This document shows, piece by piece, positions 13,001 through 24,569 of a DNA stretch of 64,000 nucleotides. This DNA comes from Apoderus coryli. Lineage: Eukaryota; Arthropoda; Insecta; Coleoptera; Attelabidae. The stretch's first letter is position 1. The number at the start of each line of letters is the position of its first letter. The position numbers and the translations under genes are program-made. The notes under the pieces were generated by a model. It saw only the letters and a list, made by a program, of their open reading frames with translations, was not told the DNA's origin and did not search any database. The stretch is taken from the NCBI GenBank assembly GCA_911728435.2, contig OU452211.1, positions 10,212,428 through 10,276,427 on the forward strand, read 5' to 3'.

Positions 13001-15779
13001 CCATTGTTATAATGCAAAAAAACTTTAAAGAAGCATACGGATGAATAACAAGATTTGAGACCCTCATAAACAACTGTGGATATTCTAAATTCTAGTTTGA
13101 CGTCAAAAAAAAAACGTCATATTGAGAATTTTTCAGACAGCCCACTTAAAATTGACATATTGACTTTAACATGATTCTAATCGTATAAATTAAAACAATA
13201 TCTAATTCAGCTTACAAACTCCAAATAAATAAACTACGCTTCTTTATAACCTTGGTATCTTCCGACTGTAAACAAAAAACTAAAATTACAATAAAAATAC
13301 ATACGAGTACATCGTCTCCACTAATAAAAGTGGATATTACACTCCACTGCATCCAATGGATTACTTCTTTAATTTTAAAAACTAAAAATCACTTCAAATA
13401 TATTAATGGCTTAAATTTTTATACAATGAATAAAAAGACTTTGGAGCCATAATAGCAGCAGCGTAATGTCATATTTAAATTTATAGAATCATAAAATTGT
13501 CCAATTTAGAACCAACCAATTGGTGTTAATTTAAAATCACTGGAGTCATAATAAACTGGTGGCGAAATTTTGCCTTCATTTCAATAATCAGAAGAGATAC
13601 GGACATGCGGTTTTCGGAAGATTAAAGATACAATATTTTTGATTAAAGCCATGAGACTCGACTATTTAAATTTAATAACCGCTGAAATTTACAGGGTGTA
13701 CAAAACTACTGATTTTTTTTCCTCATAAAACTATCCTTTAATTTTAATATTTGTATTTTAGTGTTTAGTTTATAGAGAAAAAACACTTTAAAGGAATTTT
13801 TGATATCTCGTCAATGTTGGAAGAGATCGAGATTTAAAAAAAATTAAAGCCATTTTAATTCATCTTGCTTTGTATTTTTCCAATAAATCTGATATTTTGT
13901 GAATTTAGACCAATTTGTCTTTATTTGACTAAAAGTCAACATTTTACAAATAATTATAAAAGTTTGGATTACCATTCGATATTGTTTATTTTATAATTTT
14001 AATTTTTACTAACAAATATATTTTTTTTAAATTTCAGTATATAACACTATTTACTAAATTATGTTAGTATTGTAGCTATGCGGGTTCTGGACCAATCCTT
14101 ATGGAAAATAACATGGGAGATTTCTAAGGTCCCAAAATGCCGAAAACGGCATGAATAGAAACCTGTGATACCGACAGAGTTCTGTCAACTGTCATCGCTC
14201 TACATTACCGGCACTGTCAACTGTCTCAAATGTCATCTGCGTTCGGCTCCCAGGTAAATACACATCTTTTCTAATATTTAAAAAATTCTACCTGAAGACT
14301 TGGATATTATGGACAACATCAGATCATCCCTGTATATTTTCAAGATGGACCAAGCTGTATATTTTCAAAATGGCCGCCCCAGATGACATTTGAGACAGTT
14401 GACAGTGCCGGTAATGTAGAGCGACTACAGAACTCGGTCGGTAAGTCGGTATTACAGGTTTCTATTCACTCCGTCTTCGGCGTTTTGGGACCTTAGAAAT
14501 TTCCCATGTTATTTTCCATAAGGATTGGTCCAGAACCCGCATAGCTACACTACTTATGTTCAATTCCATTGTAAACCGACCTAATCCTAATCCACATTCA
14601 CTTCTGATTTCTAAGGGGTTAACAAGGCCAGCAGTTTATATAATCGGATCAATAAAAATAGAGTTATAATCACATTAAATTAAAAATCATCATATCAATA
14701 TAAAATCTTATGAGAGAACGTGAGTTGCTCAAGAAGAAGTTATTAATGATTAGGTGTTTACTTATTTGAAATTTGCAAGCTGTGTTTTTGTTTATAAATA
14801 TTTTCTTTTATATCTTTTAGGAAACGACCAATTTTCGAATACTAACCTCTTCATTTAAATTGCTAACTAGCAGTACAGTGGCCAAAGCCAATCCAGGTGT
14901 GGCCAATCCTCTCAATCCAGGTGCATTTTGAGCTAGTGCGAAGCCACCCAAACCAGGTATAGCACCCGCTACTGCCCCTCCGTATGGGGCACCTAATGGA
15001 GATGTTAGACCGTGCATAAAGGGACTGGCTAAAACGCCAGGAGCACCAGCTAGGATCGAATCTGGAAATGCAACAGCAAAAACATTTAGCTAAAGATTAT
15101 TAATTTCTCCAATTTGACTTACCTGCCAATCGTTCACGTGCTAGCCTCGGTTGTGCAGCTAGCAACAAAATATCAGCACCTAATCCACCAGCCAATCCAC
15201 CAGCCAGTGCTAATTGATCATTAGCGTCGCCAGTGGGTAAATTAGGATTAGTATAGTCACGCGATTTGTCATTGTTGTATTTGACATTTAATGCTGCCAT
15301 TTTGGAATAGTCAATGCGCAATGTACAACAGCTGTTATAGACATTTTGTCCATCCAACGCTTGTTTGGCTGATTGAGCGGATTGTGTATCAGGGTATTGG
15401 ATCAGGGCTTGGAACGAATCTACAAAGAAATCGTAAGGATTTTGTTTTCTTTCAAAATTACCATTTACTTACTATTTTTTGTGAACGTAACAATTTTCAT
15501 GACTTTTCCATACCGTTGGAATATCTGTAAGAACAATAGAAACCAGCAACAATTAATAATCAAAATATCTAAATATATAAAAATAAAAACTCTTACCAAA
15601 TGTAAAATATCTAAACTGATTGGGTAAATCATATGTTCAATAATAACCCTGAGCACCGTATTTGGACCACCTTGAATTTCTTGACCATTTGTAACAGGCG
15701 TATTTACCACTGGTGTGACTGAATTTTGTGTGATGGCCATTGCTTGTGCAGCTTGTAGAGCAGCTTGTGCTGAAGCATT
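7017..15779 (-). CDS. heph: Polypyrimidine-tract-binding protein (PTB/hephaestus), 3' eight coding exons
   Basis: Nuclear RNA-binding protein that binds CU-rich pre-mRNA and controls alternative splicing. Exons in transcript order: 15779-15597, 15524-15473, 15419-15123, 15061-14847, 8899-8866, 8242-8150, 8086-7792, 7149-7017. Every junction has GT/AG and the phases join perfectly, giving 433 residues and a TAA. The exons encode [14 protein letters not shown], then RRM2 ([31 protein letters not shown]), an Ala/Gly/Pro-rich linker, RRM3 ([41 protein letters not shown]) and RRM4 ([33 protein letters not shown], ending [10 protein letters not shown]). Vertebrate PTB is about 530 residues, so the N-terminal NLS and RRM1 are missing. 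I found no RRM1 exon further upstream in the window. The product is identified by motif recall and looks intact. The symbol follows the Drosophila orthologue. Confidence 0.95.
8866..8899 (-). other. heph: 34-nt PTB exon, likely autoregulatory cassette
   Basis: This exon encodes [12 protein letters not shown] plus one base. It starts in phase 0 and ends in phase 1, so skipping it shifts the frame. In vertebrates the equivalent RRM3 exon (PTBP1 exon 11, PTBP2 exon 10) is also 34 nt, and its PTB-driven skipping causes nonsense-mediated decay. Here the acceptor pyrimidine tract read on the minus strand contains TCTTTCTTCT (8907-8916), and TTCTCT lies just upstream (8944-8949). Both match known PTB-binding motifs. 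The preceding intron is 5.9 kb. Autoregulation is inferred; exon size, phase and motifs are seen directly. Confidence 0.8.
8907..8949 (-). promoter_or_regulatory. Candidate PTB-binding pyrimidine tract upstream of 34-nt exon
   Basis: On the minus strand this stretch holds TTCTCT, CTTCTGTC and TCTTTCTTCT ahead of the AG at 8900-8901. UUCUCU and UCUU are established PTB recognition motifs. Their overlap with the acceptor pyrimidine tract is the arrangement by which PTB represses exons. Confidence 0.5.
9835..9911 (-). tRNA. tRNA-like sequence (tRNA-Ala-like pseudogene or tRNA-derived SINE head)
   Basis: The minus strand contains GTGGCGTCATTGAGAGAGCG (A-box-like D arm), an anticodon-loop-like TTCGCAT (would read CGC, alanine) and GGGTTCGAATCC, a perfect B box. 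The T stem has two mismatches and the acceptor arm does not pair, so it is probably not a working tRNA. A pseudogene or the head of a tRNA-derived SINE is likelier. It lies inside the large PTB intron. Confidence 0.45.
10412..10917. repeat. Palindromic MITE in PTB intron
   Basis: Positions 10412 to about 10545 are mirrored by about 10775-10917, including TTTGTAAATTCC and GGAATTTACAAA. The mirrored blocks also include ACTTACGTATCTTT and AAAGATACGTAAGT. The arms differ by scattered substitutions and flank a unique centre of about 230 bp. An ACACAGGGTGTTAT motif inside one arm resembles other CAGGGTG ends in the window. No coding content is recognised. Confidence 0.65.
11546..12846 (+). mobile_element. 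Decayed Tc1-like DNA transposon in PTB intron
   Basis: About 1.3 kb, the usual Tc1 size. The ends are inverted: ACACAACATTAAGTCTTGGA on the left, and ACACAACATCAAAAGTCTTG on the right when read from the other strand. TA occurs at both outer edges (11544-11545, 12847-12848). Transposase remnants fill the interior in the plus direction, opposite to the host gene. Frame breaks make it non-autonomous. Confidence 0.85.
11690..12604 (+). pseudogene. Tc1-like transposase, frame-broken N-terminus
   Basis: The N-terminal helix-turn-helix part ([20 protein letters not shown] at about 11710-11770) is in a different frame from the rest. The main frame is open from about 11852 to 12601. It carries [33 protein letters not shown], then the catalytic core: VIFTDATRI (first Asp), [12 protein letters not shown] (second Asp), [16 protein letters not shown] (Glu). 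The usual FTDESRF is changed to FTDATRI, but the three acidic residues remain. The protein ends in RNRGGHTDY, normal for Tc1. Lack of an intact start and the N-terminal frameshifts argue that it is dead. Confidence 0.85.
12850..14070. other. PTB intron, AT-rich, one solitary CAGGGTG end
   Basis: No exon is recognised. ACAGGGTGTACAAAACTACT at about 13692 resembles a MITE terminus, but I see no partner end. Confidence 0.4.
14071..14549. repeat. 479-bp palindromic MITE with long, well-conserved arms
   Basis: TGTAGCTATGCGGGTTCTGG at 14071 is exactly mirrored by the complement ending at 14549. The arms, about 170-190 bp each, stay paired through CCATAAGGATTGGTCC, TCCCATGTTATTTTCC and GACAGTTGACAGTGCCGGTA-type blocks. 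The centre has two near-copies of TGTATATTTTCAA(G/A)ATGG. It lies in the PTB intron about 300 bp downstream, in transcript direction, of the exon ending at 14847. Confidence 0.8.
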
Positions 15780-16640
15780 CTGAAAATATAAACAAACACT
15801 TTATAATACTAATAATAATAATAGCCTTTATTGCTCAACAGATTTCTCCCTTAACAGAGCAAAATTATCGTACAATAGGCAATTTCAGAAAAAAAAAAAG
15901 AAAGCAAAACCAAAACATTATACATAATGAACACAATAAGTATTCCATTAAAAATAAAACATGATTAATCTAAACTAATTAAACAATTAACAAGAAAAAA
16001 AGAGAAATCACGAAGCACAAACAAGAGCAACTCTCGTAAGTGATTGCTTTGAACAATTAAAAATGTCACAGTCAGCACAAATCAAATTAAAATTATTACA
16101 CATGACTTATACTGGCGATTTTGTGTAACAAGACATCACGCCACTGGTATTATGTATACTAGTTGGGTAGATATTTTCTCTTAGTTTGGGAGATATAATA
16201 TTTTTGTGAACAATATTTTAAATAGATTGTTAACAAATGTTCCTAAACTGTCTTTTTAGTCATAAAATTTAAGGGTCTGTTTTCTATCTATCTTATCGTT
16301 TATTGATATGGGTTTTACGAAGAGCAATAAACACATCTACAAGTAGGTACATGAATAACAAAAATATATAATTTTTGTCTCTTTTCTTTGTTCAACTTTT
16401 AGAAACAGATGGACCGTGTTTTCTTGTTCGAAGAATGACATGTTTTAAATACAGTGTGGTCTCACTTTTGAACATCGAAATACCTTCATGTAAATTAAAT
16501 GTCGGACTTTTATTATTATATACAGAGGCTAGTAGTTGGGGAGTTAACAAGATTTCCCATAACAAAGAATAAATATAAAATATGAACATGGGTCCAGTTA
16601 GCTTTTCCGAAGTATTCTTTCTGAATGTAAATAATACCCG
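15780..16640. other. Probable upstream PTB intron, no feature seen
   Basis: The acceptor of the 15779-15597 exon borders this stretch, so at least its start is intron. AT-rich with AAT runs; no exon or element recognised. Confidence 0.4.
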
Positions 16641-17030
16641 CTAATTCAAAATGGTTACATTTGTATAGAGGTTAATGCAAGGCCGCTGAGAGTAGAACGT
16701 TAAAGAATTGCGGGCACCCAGTCTTGGTACGTTTAAATTTATTTGAGCCAGGAGATCAGAACAATCGATTGTATTATGTAAAAGATCATATAAAAATTTT
16801 AGAGAAAAAAATTTTCTTCTAAACTCCAAACTCTTGAATTCGAACCTGTTCAGCAAATAAGAATATTCAATCCCTCTGTCAGGGGGTAAATACCGTCTGC
16901 CTTAAATGAAAAGTATTACAAAAACTTCCTTTGGACACTCTCAACATTCCGCACATGAATCTGATAGATCAGATACCAAATCAAGGAGCAATATTCGAGC
17001 TTCGAACGCACAAAAGAGTTATGCTTTATC
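16641..17030 (-). pseudogene. Non-LTR retrotransposon (CR1/Jockey-like) C-terminal relic
   Basis: On the minus strand the residues RSKLEYCSLIWYLIYQIHVR, then VESVQRKFL, a stop, and GRRYLPPDRGIEYSYLLNRF lead into LEFRRKFFSLKFLYDLLHNT and INLNVPRLGARNSLTFY. This order is typical of the region after the reverse transcriptase in insect LINEs of the CR1/Jockey group. Stops and a frameshift show that it is decayed. The RT core is not recognisable upstream, so it is a truncated fragment. Confidence 0.8.
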
Positions 17031-17330
17031 ATTTTTTTGCTAAAATAATCGAATCAGTTGCCTTAAGAACAAAGTTTAGTTCCATTTTTCCAAACAAAAT
17101 GTTACCCGGTGAACTCAGGAACAGTTTAAGAGAAGTTGCCAAGCCATTAGCTAAAGTGTTTATATTTAAGTGCTCCGTGCATAAACTTCACCATTTAGGA
17201 AGTTTTCTTTTCTCTACAGTAAACATACAAAAATTCGTAAATATTTAATTAAGGCACAAAAAGAAACGTGACTGAGCAACAGCAACATTCCGCATTCGAG
17301 CTAAATGGGGCATTACTAACTAAATAATTC

Positions 17331-17460
17331 AGGGTGAATAAATAGGCCGCAAAAGCGACCGCGAACTAATTTAAGGTATAGGTATACAATTTTTCACCCC
17401 TATAAATACCGGTTATAGTTAAAAGGGTGTGATGTTTTCTGCTATCATTTATAGACACCC
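17331..17460. repeat. Possible 130-bp MITE with CAGGGTG ends
   Basis: TTCAGGGTGAATAAATA on the left and ATTTATAGACACCCTGGTA on the right are imperfect inverted ends with the CAGGGTG signature seen elsewhere in the window. Confidence 0.4.
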
Positions 17461-18189
17461 TGGTATGTGGTAAACAAATCAGTAGAAGAGTACATTTTTT
17501 GTTTCGAAAAATTTCATTGTCAGTGTGAGATTTTTCCCATTCTTGTGATCAGTTTCACAATTAATACAATTTAAATTAATGTATTGGAAAAAAGACCTTA
17601 AAACCCATTTTTTAATCACAGCTTTTTTTTTGTCATCCAACCTTTTTTTATCTCTTTGCAATGATCTCCATCACTTTTTTATGCTATATATCCTCGTTCA
17701 TCATCAGTTACCATTATACGGGTTTTATACACATGATTACAAAAGGACAGCCCGCGGTGGTACGCGCTGCAACTTTGTTAACTTCTTTGTTTAATGTCCA
17801 GAAGTAATTAAAATGGATAATGAATATCTATCTCTCCGTACTCTGCTGTCTTTTGGATAAGCATTCGTGGCAAAAATTGGTAAATTATTAGGTAGGTATA
17901 TAGAATATACCGTAGATATGAATTTTGCGTAAATTTTCAATAAATAATATATGAAGGGCATTTAGAGAAAGGTAATATGTAATGTTGAGCTTCTATAATC
18001 TCGTCCACAGGATATAATAAATGATGAACTTATACTCCAATGCAATACAAGGAAAGTCTGTAACAACAACAGTAACTTTATGACAACGTACTGGCATCTC
18101 AAAACACCGAGTAGGTTATATAAACTGAAAAACCTTTGTACAAGAAGAAGAAGAAGGTTGCCACATTTGCTAAACCGACAAATGCATTT

Positions 18190-18620
18190 GAATGCTTTTT
18201 ATCTCAAGCTCAACCGGTTCCAGGATCATACATTTCATAACTATCGATGAAACTTGGATTCACCCGCGTGAAAAGAACTGTGAAAGTGGTCTAAACAAGG
18301 CAAATAAGCACAATCAACCACTGATAATGAAACAGTTGTGGTCGAAACTTGTATGGTTTTATAACGATTCTAATGATTCAGATTATTAATCAAACAAATT
18401 TTGTAAGATTTTTAATTTCTATTCCAGATACTTGCTGCCTATTTAAATAATGTTTCTTAAAAACAATGCACCTGCTCATGAAAGCCGGAAACCCATGAAA
18501 AAGCTTGCAATCATCAAATGTAAGGCCTAATGTGGTATTAGGCAGAACTCAAAGAAGAGATGGATTCAACACTGAAACATTCTTCACCATCATATTCGAC
18601 GGTCAAATAGTGAGATTTGA
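18190..18620 (+). pseudogene. mariner-like transposase relic, catalytic middle part
   Basis: One frame reads FITIDETWIHPREKNCES, matching mariner's V(T/D)ETW first catalytic block. It continues with MKQLWSKLVWFYNDS, and after frame breaks LKNNAPAHESRKPMKKLA, corresponding to the HxDNAPAH second block. The first Asp is present; the second block has lost its Asp (NN for DN). Neither an N-terminus nor TIRs were found. Confidence 0.75.
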
Positions 18621-18629
18621 AATTTAAGA

Positions 18630-21600
18630 AATGTCGCAAAAGTACTGTACGCTTCTTTTCATCTGCGAATTTCTCACTTTAAAGGCTAAATCCCAGTGAC
18701 TTTTGTGTAGATTTAGAACTGCGGATGAAACAACAGTCAAATCGATAGTTTAGAACAAATGAACAAACCCCAAAGAAGGCGCAAACCACTTTGTCAGATA
18801 TTATTTATTTTTGCATTGCAATGTACGAGTATTAAAACAAACCAAACAAAAAGGCACCTCCACAAATTTATTCATCCAAAAATCACTCTGAAACATGTTT
18901 CGAAAGCAGTAGCTTTCATCAGTCACAAACTTTACAAAAAAAAAACAGTGTCATAACCATGTCGGAACAAACAATCCAATTGCTATTATAGACGTGAAAT
19001 TTTAATTAGTGTATTTTTTTATACTTGTCTATATTAAAAAATGACAAAACAAAACAATATAACCGGTAAAACTCAGTGCACTGCTAGGAGACCGTCAATA
19101 AAATTAGACCAAAATTTGAAAAGTAAAACAATTAAATGTCTGTGGTTGCATTTGAGTGATTTTTGGATGAATAACTTTGTGGAAGTGACGTTTTGTTTGC
19201 TTTGTTTTAATATAATTTATTTATTTACCGGCCAGTGCCCATTTAAATGTTTAATATATGTTTATAAAACAACAGAGCATTGTATGCAACAAAAAGCAGA
19301 AAAATCAAAATAACAAGAATACTAAAATATATAAAATAAAATAACAAAACCACAAAGATATTAAAAACGGTAAAAAAGGACACAAGAAAGCCCGTGTGTG
19401 AAACTATTAAAATCATGATAAAATCTATTTCAGGATATTAAATTAGCAAATCTCTATACTTTAGATATAAAAATGTTGATTCCCTAATTTGTTCTGTAAT
19501 ACAAAAAAATTGTCTTAAATTAAAAAGAAGAGACTGCTAACGGAGACTATGAAATCCAGTCTGTTGGATGTAAAGAGGATTACAGAGTCACCAAGAAGAA
19601 AGAAGATTGGATTGTAGCGGTCACATATGAAGCGCGCTACTTTCACGAGAGATGTACATCCTTCCCTAATTTGTGCCTGTTGTGTGGAAAAAACAGCGCT
19701 AGGCAAAAATAGATAGGGTTGAATTCATGCTTGTCCATATATCCTACACCTTTATTGTTTTTTTTTGTGTTTAGTTTGGTTTATGTTAAATTTTTGCTAA
19801 ATAATGTTTTTCTACACCCCTATTTAGATATTAATGTAATAATACGCATTTACCCTATAATATACCATTATTAGAGTACATTGGTTAATGTTTCAAAGAG
19901 ACAGAGATTAAATAAACCATATTAAGGCAGAATGAAATTCAAAATTTTGAAAATTAATATTCATTTATTTTATCAAGGATTCTAAACCCATAATATAAGT
20001 ATGAATAAAATGGTCACAAATATATACATCTAAATCTAAATGAAAAGTAATTCATATATCTACCATATGTATTTAACAGAATGTTTTATTTATTTTATGG
20101 CCGCAAATTGTCGGTTTGTTAATATGCTCGCGGTTTCCTATCCCATCTATCTCTCATCTATCTCCAAAACACATAATATTATAGAACGGAATGAATATGT
20201 TTGTGTGTATGTTGTGGTATACGCATTTTGCCGAATTTGCGGTTTTCTATTTAATATTCGTAATAAACCGCTTGCCATATTCAACATTATTATTTTATCC
20301 TACCGTAACTACAGAACGACTATATAAATAGAGAAAATATTGAATTTGGCAACAAAGATGAGCGTAAAACAACGACTAAAATAATACATTATTTGTTGAT
20401 AGTAACCTGCATAATGCATGGCTTAAAATTTCACATTGCCAAAAGCAGTTTACGTGTTCCACACGTACGTGTACGTACTTTGGAAAATCACAATACTCCT
20501 ATAGTTTTGATTCAACAGCTATTGTTGAATGTGTATTTGTGTGTATATATATACGAGTATATACAAAGATAATCTGTATTTTGTGGAAATGCTAAATATT
20601 CAAATGTTATTGAAAAGATGTTTCAGAATGTTGGACAGGCATCGAATCGAAGTTTGTTATGCAAATGTAATCGGAATTGAGTGCAGCCAGCTGACTATCT
20701 GACCAAGCCACATATGTTTTTCTTACAGTATCACCAGGATCGTTTAATTACATCCAAATACAGTGTCAGTTACATTCATCACATGGTTTTTTCGGTTGAT
20801 TTAAACAACATATTGGCTTATGGACGACCAGGTTATTTCAATGTAGCTATTTCAGCTTGGTGCTACCATAGCGCAAGAAGTGTACGCTGCTTATACTAGG
20901 TTCCTATACCAAAATTATTTTATATATAAAACCATTTATTATTTTATCTTTAACTACTATAAAACGCTAGCTATCTTATTCACTCTAATCTTCAACGAAA
21001 ACAAGGTAAAGTTCGGCACAGATTTCTGACAATCAAAACAAGTGTAAAATATGCCATGTGTTTTAACATACGTTTAAATAGTCAGCGCAATGCAACGCTT
21101 ACCTTTGTTGAGGCTTCATTTAAGGGAAACATTTTTAAAATAGTTCCCAAACAGTCACAATTTTCATTAAAGTAAAGTCATTAGAAAAGAAAACAGATTT
21201 GTGTTATTCTTATGGAATCTACTCGCTTAAACAACATACCAACTTACAATGCACGGCTGTCGGACTGTTTCTCAAATTATCGCTATTCTATACACCTCGT
21301 ACTCATTATTCGCTCAATAGCTTAATTAAACCAAAATCTATTTACACCCGACACACGTGCAGATGCTTATATAAATACACAATTTTTTGCCCCAAGTTTA
21401 TTTTATTTTTGCTAAAATAATTTTATTTCACTTAATTCAAATCATTCAAAAACTGGCAACAATCAAGAAAAGATGAGAAATTCGGTGATACCACACTTTA
21501 TTTGAAGATATTCACCATAAACATATTCCAGCACATTTTTCTCAATAAATCAAAATAATAAATCAAAAAAAGTTCAATGAACTGGGTGATAGAGATGCAA

Positions 21601-21870
21601 GAAATGTATCGATATATTCTTTCTTTCATTATTAGAGATGCAAGAAATGTATTGATATATTCCATTCGATCTCAATTTCTTTTTAAGGTTGAACTATTGT
21701 CTCGAGGATTGCAACGGAGTCTATTGGCCGCTGGTATCGTTTATAAACATAAAAATCAAGCAGAAGACAAGTCCAAAGTAAATAAATATTAATGTCAAAG
21801 CCGCGAATTACCCAGTCGATGAATCGGGGAGCAATCGTTAATCGTTAATATGTAAGTGAATACCATTTAT
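18630..21870. other. Unassigned DNA, no gene recognised
   Basis: Short open frames occur but show no domain signatures. A plus-strand stretch at about 20731-20898 follows TTTTTCTTACAG and stays open for 56 codons to a TAG. It resembles an acceptor plus terminal exon, but its protein is not recognisable and I do not call it. Confidence 0.35.
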
Positions 21871-21871
21871 C

Positions 21872-21955
21872 GTGTGGCGACCATTATTCTTGCGCCACAC
21901 TGTATATACTGTATTTTATCTGTAGATACTGTGGCAACCTTTTTATTGTGCCACA
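21872..21955. repeat. Two tandem short hairpins
   Basis: GTGTGGCG/CGCCACAC (21872-21879 with 21893-21900) is followed 58 bp later by TGTGGCA/TGCCACA (21930-21936 with 21949-21955). Both are followed by CTGTATATA. They look like diverged tandem copies of one hairpin unit. Confidence 0.5.
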
Positions 21956-22356
21956 CTGTATATATGTATTTCTAAATTTAGTTATTTCTTTGTAAACATT
22001 TAGTATAGTAGTTGTAAATAATATTTTCTAAATTTCACCAAATGTCGAAACATCTGGCACCAATATTTCTACTTTCTCTTTACTGTTTTTCATTTTCGGG
22101 AACAAAAGAAATCCCTAGTCTCTACCTAGAAAAAGCAGTGGTTATTGTTAAAGCCACGTACCGACCAGATGTGGTACTCTCTTCACAGAGATGCTTTTTC
22201 TAGAATTGCAGCCCAGTCAGTCTTCAACATCAAAACCATCAACATCTCTCTCGTGCCAAAATTCTCTCTCCAGACTTTATAACAACCTAAATCTCAAACA
22301 CACTCTTTTCCATATTAATAAATATTCAGTTTTGTACACTTTTCCACAGTCGTGTT

Positions 22357-22490
22357 TGGCGACATCTAGTGGTTAAGGTAATGATCTGTGTGAATAGAGA
22401 TTGACCGGAAAGGAGGTCCAATTCTATACCAACCCATAGACGCGCACATATTCCCTAGCGGGTCATCTACTTAATGTTGCCAAATACATG
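22357..22490. repeat. MITE-like repeat of the GCGACATCTAGTG group
   Basis: TTGGCGACATCTAGTGGTTA on the left, CCCTAGCGGGTCATCTAC inside and TGTTGCCAAATACATG on the right resemble the repeats at 111-272 and 50791-51221. The terminal inversion (GTATTTGGCAACA against GTGTTTGGCGACA) is imperfect. Confidence 0.45.
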
Positions 22491-22722
22491 TCTTTTACAA
22501 CGTATCTGTATCGGCATGTATACTACAGCAAAATAGATAGTCTGGCTGTCAAATATTCACCGATCAATCCTCTGGTGAAGCAGTCTGCAAACCAAATAAC
22601 TTTGCTTGGCTCATTACACCACCTGGGTTTCATTCCCCAGCACTTTCTATACAGATTCTTCCACATGTCCATTAGGATAGTCTTGCTTTTGGTAGAGCCC
22701 TTGCTACATGAATAATCATTAA

Positions 22723-23037
22723 CTACTGATTGCATTTGTTATAAAAAAATGCTCTTTCGTCCAGGCTCAGATTTTCTTCACAACCGTTTTTCGTGCAAAT
22801 ATAAAACAGTGTACCTATTTCGTTCATTTGGAATAATCGATCACTCAAAGTCACTATTACTAGAACTCCCAAACTACGTTCAAAGTTTGTAGATGTAGGT
22901 GAACGTTTAAATTCAGTTACCATATTGTAAATAGTTGCAAACTCAGCTTTGATCTCTGTCGGTGTCAAGTCTTTTAAATATAAATGTTTAATCAAACAAA
23001 AGCTTCTTCCTTGAATAGCTAACAATAAAACCACCAA
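22723..23037 (-). pseudogene. mariner-like transposase N-terminal relic
   Basis: Minus-strand frame with GRSFCLIKHLYLKDLTPTEI, KAEFATIYNMVTEFKRSPTS and LSDRLFQMNEI. This matches the mariner N-terminal helix-turn-helix region (GRGFSLIKHLFLK..LTPTEIKAEL, VYNWVNEFKRGRTST, LDDRRVKVREI). Several internal segments are missing, and the frame ends without a DDE core. A separate relic at 24180-24560 is in the wrong order to be its continuation. Confidence 0.8.
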
Positions 23038-23234
23038 AATATACTTTTTTCGCTAATACTGTCAGTATACTTAGGAGAGAATAAAAACCTTTAATTCACA
23101 AGTTTAATTTACCAAATTGTTTTGGCGAAGTGATAAAACGAATCTTTCACTATTACGACTTCTAGTCATCGATTGATTACATGTGATTAATTGAGTTGAC
23201 TCTTTGTCAGCTGTCTAGTGAGAATTGACGCTTT

Positions 23235-23385
23235 ATAAAAAACCATTTACACAAAATAAGTGATGATCGATTGTGTCAAAAGCAGTGCCAGCCAGAAGCA
23301 CCAGTGATCTCCCCAGTACTTTTAACAAAGCAATAGCAGTACTTAAACAAGCCGAAATCCGGCCTGGAATTTAGGAAAGAGTTTA
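23235..23385 (-). pseudogene. LINE reverse transcriptase fragment
   Basis: Minus strand reads FPKFQAGFRLV, then in another frame TAIALLKV and LAGTAFDTIDHHLF. These correspond to the LINE RT motifs LPxFQSGFR and the LDLSKAFDTIDH block that carries a catalytic Asp. A frameshift separates the pieces and the D of LD is lost. This is a very short relic, recognised by motif order only. Confidence 0.6.
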
Positions 23386-24179
23386 CGTTTAAAGACCATT
23401 TTTTCCAAGGGATGGAATGGAAAATTACATTACTTTAAAAATAGTGTGGTGTTACTTTGGAGATACTGATACTTACAACAATAATTGTTATCATCCTCAA
23501 TTAATATCGCTATTGTAACTGCACATGAAACATTGTATGTTTTTTTATTGTTTAATTAATAGAATAAAAAAATACGCAAATATCTATGGAGCTTTCTGAA
23601 TTAATCAACCAATTATAAAAAAAATAATGAATGCGTATATAGTGTGTATACAATACTCCCTCAATGCTTCAATAATTTATTTCCAAGCAACTATAAATAT
23701 GAAAACGTTGTAATTCTTTAAATACATTGTGTAAACAATATTGTGCTGGTGACCTATGCAAATAAAGTCAGAATGAATTAATAATTATATATATATCGTG
23801 AGATCGTAGATATGAATTAATTTAATTTAGCTAATTTCATGTTTTGTTAATTTTCAGTTCAAATAATCAGATTTTATTATCAAGCACAGAAAGCCTTAAC
23901 TCAGAGGGGTCCAGGAAAGTTAGTTTTTCTTGAATATTTTAAAAACGGCTTGAGAACTTGCTGTTATTACCACGTATACAAAAGATATTGATTATTAACA
24001 ACTAAATTTTTATAATGACAACGGCCAAAGTCAACAATTTTTAAATACATTTTTCTCTAAAAATGCTGTGTGAACCTAAATTATATTATACTTAAGTAAT
24101 TTTTTGTGTTACAGTGATTTTGATATAATTGCTTTTGTGAAGTATAAATTTAGAATTTGCCGTAAAAATATCCCCCACA

Positions 24180-24560
24180 GATATCGTTGCTGTCTTTTTC
24201 ACGAAATTGGGCTACGCCAGGGCCATCCTATGATTATGAATCCAATGATATTTGCTACGGTCTAAATCTGCTGGATGGGGCAGTGATTCGAATTTCAATT
24301 CATTGATTTTAGCCATCGCAACGACCAATATATGGACTGGAGTTATCATCGTAAAATAAGATTTTCTTCTTCCCGAAACGTTGCAAGAACTCTCCGTAGT
24401 ATTGACCAGTAGCGATTTTACCCTTCACAAAGTTATCAACAAAAATAATTCCTTTTTCGTCTCCACAAACCCCTGATTCAACCACAGTCATAAATCTATG
24501 TAAAAATTTGCTTGTATACTGCCAAATTCTCGGTTAAAACATTTTTCTGGTGTAATTTTG
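24180..24560 (-). pseudogene. mariner-like transposase relic, second half
   Basis: Minus-strand frame reads GDEKGIIFVDNFVKGKIATG, QYYGEFLQRF, KKKILFYDDNSSPYIGR, and after a stop AKINELKFESLPHP. This aligns with mariner's GIIFIDYLEKGKTITGQYY, KVLFHxDNAPAHTS and AKLHELGFELLPHPPYSPD. The second catalytic Asp of DDN remains. The third block is destroyed. Confidence 0.8.
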
Positions 24561-24569
24561 ATCGAGCTT

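Noticed and set aside
18870..18935. Minus-strand CTGATGA...TCGAAACATGTTTC resembling a hammerhead ribozyme
   Set aside because: The two bases before GAAA pair into stem II and no stem I partner is visible, so the canonical three-helix fold cannot be drawn.
20731..20898. Exon-like stretch after TTTTTCTTACAG on the plus strand
   Set aside because: Its translation matches nothing I know, and no flanking exons with compatible phase were found.
22523..22735. 70-codon minus-strand frame next to the mariner N-terminal relic
   Set aside because: Its residues do not match any mariner region, so I do not extend the relic over it.
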